Shown piece by piece: positions 5,237-9,126 of a stretch of DNA of 9,126 bases. This stretch comes from an uncultured Saprospiraceae bacterium (GTDB lineage Bacteria; Bacteroidota; Bacteroidia; Chitinophagales; Saprospiraceae). The translations under genes and the position numbers were made by a program. Under the pieces are notes generated by a model. That model searched no databases and was not told the origin of the DNA. It worked only from the letters and a program-made list of their open reading frames with translations. The stretch covers positions 1 to 9,126 of the forward strand of contig CALDEO010000149.1 in assembly GCA_937942465.1 (NCBI GenBank), read 5' to 3'. Position 1 is the stretch's first letter. Each line of letters begins with the position of its first letter.

Positions 5237-7087
5237 ATGAGTTTTACTAAAAATATACAATCGGCTATCAGTGAAAGTATACTCAAGTTATATCAACTTG
5301 AAGTGGCTACTACTGATATTAACTTGACACCTACAAGAGCAGAATTTGATGGTGATATCACCTATATCGTTTTCCCACTTGTAAGGGAGCTCAAAAAGAA
5401 GCCCGAGGATATTGCTCATGAGATCGGCACTGACATCACAGCTAGCAATGAGTCTATAAAAGCATATACTGTAGTCAAAGGTTTCCTCAATGTTTCATTA
5501 ACAGATGCTTTTTGGCTAGGACAGCTTGCAGGTATCGAAGGTGAAAACAATTATGGTACATTCCCTAAAAGGGATAAAAAAGTCTTAGTTGAGTTTTCAT
5601 CGCCTAATACCAATAAGCCCCTGCATTTAGGTCATATCCGTAACATCCTATTGGGTTGGTCTAGTTCGATGCTATTAGAGGCTGCGGGTTATGATGTACT
5701 CAAGACTCAGATTATCAATGATCGTGGGATCGCTATATGTAAGAGTATGGTCGCCTGGGGAGAATTTGGAGAAGGTAAAACACCAGAGTCTACTTCTACA
5801 AAAGGAGATCATTTCATCGGAGAGTATTACGTGCTTTTCGAAACGAAATTTAAAGAAGAATACCTGGCTTGGCAAGCAACTGACGAAGCTAATGCCACGT
5901 ATGCGGAGCACAAAAAGCCAGAACAAACAGCTGATGGTTTTTACAAAGCATATAAGAATCAATACTTCAATAACTTTAGTGCATTAGGCGCCAAAGCAAC
6001 GGACTTATTGATCAAGTGGGAAGAAAACGACACCGATGTAAAAGCACTATGGAGTAAGATGAACTCTTGGGTTTATAAGGGTTTTGATGAAACATACAGT
6101 GACCTTGGAGTATCATTTGATGATCTATACTATGAATCTGATACATACTTATTAGGTAAAGATAACATCGAGCAAGGTCTCAAGGATGGTACATTCTATA
6201 GTAAAGAAGATGGTAGTGTATGGATCGACCTCGAAGATGTAGGCCTAGATCACAAACTAGTCTTGCGTAGCAATGGTACATCGGTATATATGACACAAGA
6301 TATCGGTACAGCACAGATACGATATGATGATCATAAGACTGAGAAGATGTTGTATGTCGTAGCCGACGAACAAGATTATCATTTCAAGGTCTTATTTGAG
6401 ATCATGAAAAAGTTAAAAGCACCATTTGCTGATGGATTGCACCACCTTTCATACGGGATGGTAGATTTGCCTACAGGCAGAATGAAATCTAGAGAAGGTA
6501 CCGTCGTAGATGCAGATGACCTCATCGCTGAAGTAATAGGTGAAGTCAAAAAACAAGCCAGCGAACGTGGTGAACTAGAAGAAACTACAGAAGAAGAAAG
6601 AGCAGAAATATATAGAAAGATAGGATTGTCAGCTTTGAAGTTTTTCATACTCAAGGTAAATCCTAAAAAACGTATGATCTTCAATCCAGAAGAGAGTGTA
6701 GATATGCAAGGTCAGACAGGGCCATATATACAGAATGCGTACGTAAGAATACAGAGTATACTACGTAGATGGGAGACCATGAAGGATAATGTCACTGCAG
6801 ATAAGGAAGTCGATGTACTCCACGAACAAGAAAGCGGTCTGATACAGACATTGGTAGCGTACCCACAAGAGGTATTGTTGTCAGCAGAAAACTATGATCC
6901 GTCAGGTATGGCAAGTTACTTGTACAATCTAGCCAAAGACTATCATAAGTTTTATCACGATGTACGTATCCTTACTGCAGAGTCCCCAGAGGCAATGTTA
7001 CTCAGAATAAGACTATGCGAGAGTGTAGCAATGGTATTAAAGTCAGGAATGAAATTGCTCGGTATCGAGATGCCTGAAAGAATGTAA
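5237..7087 (+). CDS. argS: Arginyl-tRNA synthetase ArgS
   Basis: ArgS charges tRNA-Arg with arginine. It is a class I synthetase that needs the tRNA bound before it activates the amino acid. At 616 aa it is slightly long for the family. Residues 1-90 form the N-terminal Add-1 domain that recognises the tRNA elbow, ending in VVKGFLNV. The catalytic site has VEFSSPNTNKPLHLGHIRN (118-136), with the HIGH signature as HLGH at 130-133 and QIINDRG at 158-164. The KMSKS position has the degenerate MKSREG form (416-421) common in ArgRS. GPYIQNAYVRIQSI (495-508) starts the anticodon-binding domain, which ends in LLGIEMPERM. Residues about 211-248 (Ala-, Glu- and Lys-rich, containing AEHKKPEQTADGFYKAY) look like an insertion in the catalytic domain. 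argS lies 38 bases after rsmD and 25 bases before glnS, in the same direction. Confidence 0.97.
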   Translation: MSFTKNIQSAISESILKLYQLEVATTDINLTPTRAEFDGDITYIVFPLVRELKKKPEDIAHEIGTDITASNESIKAYTVVKGFLNVSLTDAFWLGQLAGIEGENNYGTFPKRDKKVLVEFSSPNTNKPLHLGHIRNILLGWSSSMLLEAAGYDVLKTQIINDRGIAICKSMVAWGEFGEGKTPESTSTKGDHFIGEYYVLFETKFKEEYLAWQATDEANATYAEHKKPEQTADGFYKAYKNQYFNNFSALGAKATDLLIKWEENDTDVKALWSKMNSWVYKGFDETYSDLGVSFDDLYYESDTYLLGKDNIEQGLKDGTFYSKEDGSVWIDLEDVGLDHKLVLRSNGTSVYMTQDIGTAQIRYDDHKTEKMLYVVADEQDYHFKVLFEIMKKLKAPFADGLHHLSYGMVDLPTGRMKSREGTVVDADDLIAEVIGEVKKQASERGELEETTEEERAEIYRKIGLSALKFFILKVNPKKRMIFNPEESVDMQGQTGPYIQNAYVRIQSILRRWETMKDNVTADKEVDVLHEQESGLIQTLVAYPQEVLLSAENYDPSGMASYLYNLAKDYHKFYHDVRILTAESPEAMLLRIRLCESVAMVLKSGMKLLGIEMPERM

Positions 7088-7112
7088 AAGAACATTTATA
7101 AAAAAGAAGTTG

Positions 7113-8783
7113 ATGTCAAACGATAGATCAGAATCAAAGAACTTTATCGAACAAATTATAGAAGAAGATATTGCCAATGGCAAACACGAGGGCCGTATAC
7201 ATACGCGGTTCCCTCCTGAGCCAAATGGATATCTACATATAGGTCATGCGACAGCTATATGCCTTAACTTTACCATAGCTAAGCAGTATGGTGGTACGAC
7301 GAATCTTAGATTTGATGATACCAATCCATCCGTTGAAGAAGTAGAATATGTCAATGCTATCAAGCGAGATATCGAATGGTTGGGCTTTGACTGGAAGGAT
7401 AATGAATATTACACTTCAGATTACTTCCCACAGTTATACGCATTTGCCGAAGATCTGATCAATAAAGGTCTTGCATTTGTAGATGACTCTACTGTAGAGC
7501 AAATCGCTGAGCAGAAAGGTACTCCAAAGGCACCTGGTACAGATAGTCCATTTAAGAATAGATCTATCGAGGAAAACCTGAAATTATTCAGAGCAATGAA
7601 AGCCGGTGAATACCCTGACGGAGCTAAAGTATTGAGAGCTAAAGTAGACATGACCTCGCCTAATATGCACATGCGTGATCCTGTTATTTATAGAATTAAA
7701 AAAGAGCATCACCATAGGACTGGCAACGACTGGTGTATATACCCGATGTATGACTTTGCTCATGGGCAGTCAGATTCTATCGAAGGTATTACCCATAGTT
7801 TGTGTTCATTGGAGTTTATACATCATAGACCATTATATGACTGGTTGATCGATAAGCTCGAAATATTCCCATCTCGACAGATTGAATTTGCTAGAAGAAA
7901 TATCAGTTATATGATCACTTCTAAGCGTAAACTGATGAAGCTAGTAGATGAAGATCTAGTTACTGGATGGGACGATCCTAGAATGCCTACTATATCAGGT
8001 ATGCGTAGACGTGGATATCCAGCATCGGCACTGAGAAACTTCTGCGAGAAAGTAGGAATGGCTAAGCGTGATAACATGATCGAAGTAGAACTACTAGAGG
8101 CATGTGTAAGAGAAGAACTTAACAAAGTCACAGATCGTGTGATGGCTGTATTAGATCCGATCAAGCTTGTAATAACTAACTATCCTGAAGATAAAGTTGA
8201 GATGCTCACGGCTGTCAACAATCCAGAAGATGAAGCTAGTGAGTCAAGAGAGATCCCATTTAGCAGAGAGTTATATATCGAGAGAGAGGACTTTATGGAG
8301 GATGCTCCTAAGAAATTCTTTAGATTGAGTCAAGGCAGAAATGTACGTCTTAAGAATGCATACATCATACACTGCGAGTCAGTTATCAAGAATGATGACG
8401 GTAGTATCAAAGAGATCCAATGTACATACTACGAAGATAGTAAGAGTGGGGAAGACACCTCTGGTGTAAAAGCCAAAGGTACACTGCATTGGGTATCTGT
8501 TGCACATGCAATAGACGGAGAAGTAAATATGTACGATCGATTATTTACAGATCCTGATCCTACAGGTCATGAAGATGTTGACTTCCTAGAGTTTTATAAC
8601 AAAGATAGTATCTCCGTCAATAAAATTGTAAAACTAGAGCCTAGTCTTGCCGATGCTAAACCAAATACCAAATTCCAATTTATGAGAAAAGGGTATTTCG
8701 TAAGTGATGATTCGCATACGAGCGATAAGCCGGTATTCAATATGACGGTAAGCCTCAAAGGTGCTTGGAAACCAAAAAAATAA
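7113..8783 (+). CDS. glnS: Glutaminyl-tRNA synthetase GlnS
   Basis: GlnS charges tRNA-Gln directly with glutamine, so at least this route need not use the Glu-tRNA amidotransferase. The protein is 556 aa from the ATG at 7113; a TTG one codon earlier is not preferred. The catalytic domain has RFPPEPNGYLHIGHATA (32-48) with HIGH at 42-45, and LRFDDTNP (66-73). GlnRS-typical segments are DWCIYPMYDFAHGQSDSIEGITHSLCSLEF (about 206-235). The KMSKS position is ITSKRK (268-273). WDDPRMPTISGMRRRGY (286-302) follows, then the two beta-barrel anticodon-binding domains with SRELYIEREDF, FFRLSQGRNVRLKNAYII and KGTLHWVS. The C terminus KPVFNMTVSLKGAWKPKK is typical, so the gene is complete. These features separate it from GltX. 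Bacterial GlnRS is generally held to come from eukaryotes by ancient transfer. It probably shares a transcript with argS. Confidence 0.97.
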   Translation: MSNDRSESKNFIEQIIEEDIANGKHEGRIHTRFPPEPNGYLHIGHATAICLNFTIAKQYGGTTNLRFDDTNPSVEEVEYVNAIKRDIEWLGFDWKDNEYYTSDYFPQLYAFAEDLINKGLAFVDDSTVEQIAEQKGTPKAPGTDSPFKNRSIEENLKLFRAMKAGEYPDGAKVLRAKVDMTSPNMHMRDPVIYRIKKEHHHRTGNDWCIYPMYDFAHGQSDSIEGITHSLCSLEFIHHRPLYDWLIDKLEIFPSRQIEFARRNISYMITSKRKLMKLVDEDLVTGWDDPRMPTISGMRRRGYPASALRNFCEKVGMAKRDNMIEVELLEACVREELNKVTDRVMAVLDPIKLVITNYPEDKVEMLTAVNNPEDEASESREIPFSRELYIEREDFMEDAPKKFFRLSQGRNVRLKNAYIIHCESVIKNDDGSIKEIQCTYYEDSKSGEDTSGVKAKGTLHWVSVAHAIDGEVNMYDRLFTDPDPTGHEDVDFLEFYNKDSISVNKIVKLEPSLADAKPNTKFQFMRKGYFVSDDSHTSDKPVFNMTVSLKGAWKPKK

Positions 8784-8794
8784 TACAATAACAT

Positions 8795-8834
8795 AATCAC
8801 CTTCTTTTTTTAGTTAAAAAAAAGGAAGGTGATT
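8795..8834 (+). terminator. Long hairpin between glnS and pyrR, probable transcript end
   Basis: Bases 8795-8811 pair with 8818-8834 through 17 positions with one T-G wobble (8805 with 8824), leaving the 6-nt loop AGTTAA. The lower stem is mixed (AATCACCTTC with its complement) and the upper stem is a T7/A7 run. It starts 11 bases after the glnS stop. No T-run follows on either strand, so it is not a canonical intrinsic terminator. It may instead protect the 3' end of the glnS mRNA. Confidence 0.5.
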
Positions 8835-8860
8835 AAATAAGACAATACTATATTTATAAC

Positions 8861-9126
8861 ATGAGCGATTCGAGAGTCATATTATCTGATGGTCAGTTCA
8901 ACATTACGTTGCAGCGTCTTGCGCATCAGTTGATCGAGATGTATGATGACTTTGCTGGTGTATGCATTATAGGTATACAAGAGCGAGGGGTATTTTTAGC
9001 AGATCGATTATATGATATCATTGAGTCCAAGCAACCTCATGGAGTCCCATTGAGAGGTAAGTTGGATATTACGTTTTATAGAGATGATTATCGGATCAGA
9101 CAAGACCCGTTGAAAGCGAGTAGTAC
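8861..9126 (+). CDS. pyrR: PyrR, uracil phosphoribosyltransferase/pyrimidine regulator (partial, cut by window end)
   Basis: Only the first 88 codons are visible; the frame is open at the window edge. The N-terminal part reads RVILSDGQFNITLQRLAHQL (5-24), then the PPi-loop region IIGIQERGVFLADRL (36-50), then GKLDITFYRDDYRIRQDPLKAS (67-87). These match the PyrR family closely. The later PRPP-binding motif lies outside the window. PyrR proteins convert uracil and PRPP to UMP, and in some Gram-positive bacteria they also control pyr mRNA attenuation. Whether this one binds RNA cannot be told here. A TATATTTA sequence at 8849-8856 is one base from the Bacteroidota -7 box and ends 4 bases before the ATG, again suggesting a very short leader. 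A hairpin separates it from glnS, so it is probably a separate unit. Confidence 0.92.
   Translation, partial: MSDSRVILSDGQFNITLQRLAHQLIEMYDDFAGVCIIGIQERGVFLADRLYDIIESKQPHGVPLRGKLDITFYRDDYRIRQDPLKASS

Noticed and set aside
6379..6684. A 101-aa minus-strand frame inside argS
   Set aside because: It is antisense to the ArgS MKSREG region, Ser-rich as expected from the opposite strand of such codons, and has no start context or family match.
7110..7112. TTG as the glnS start codon
   Set aside because: It is directly followed by an ATG that gives the same protein minus one residue; ATG is the more likely start.

Overview
The window looks like chromosomal core sequence from a member of the Bacteroidota. 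Four things point there: a DUF4369-thioredoxin lipoprotein of the TlpA/ResA type, a DUF3822 gene directly upstream of rsmD, a glutaminyl-tRNA synthetase, and AT-rich leaders with TAnnTTTG-like -7 boxes instead of Shine-Dalgarno sites. The finer placement (possibly Saprospiraceae-like) is only an impression. No insertion sequence, phage gene, CRISPR array, rRNA or tRNA was seen.

Layout. Positions 13-48 hold an intrinsic terminator for the minus-strand lipoprotein gene (70-1173), which encodes a thiol-disulfide oxidoreductase. A 353-bp AT-rich divergent spacer follows, then a plus-strand gene for a DUF697-like membrane protein with a C-terminal SHOCT segment (1527-2159). This gene converges on minus-strand tsaD (2156-3175, t6A tRNA modification), and the two stop codons overlap within a CTAG palindrome. 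A 119-bp divergent spacer carries a good promoter candidate and a hairpin or palindrome. It opens a plus-strand run: a small membrane-anchored protein with a pseudopilin-like layout (3295-3879), DUF3822 (3895-4662), rsmD (4653-5198, 16S rRNA m2G966 methylase), argS (5237-7087) and glnS (7113-8783). A long hairpin separates glnS from pyrR (8861 onward), which is cut by the window end.

Much of the window serves translation: tRNA modification (TsaD), rRNA modification (RsmD) and two aminoacyl-tRNA synthetases (ArgS, GlnS). The spacing from 3295 to 8783 is compatible with one transcript, with a possible extra start just before argS.

The most notable observation is a textbook intrinsic terminator (9 perfect base pairs, one G-U pair, eight T) lying inside the start of the DUF3822 coding sequence at 3933-3967. 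It sits between the first gene of the run and rsmD-argS-glnS. This suggests that transcription into the translation genes may depend on translation of DUF3822. A second idea is that the small anchored protein and DUF3822 form a reduced pseudopilin/PilM-like pair. That is an inference and needs structural comparison.
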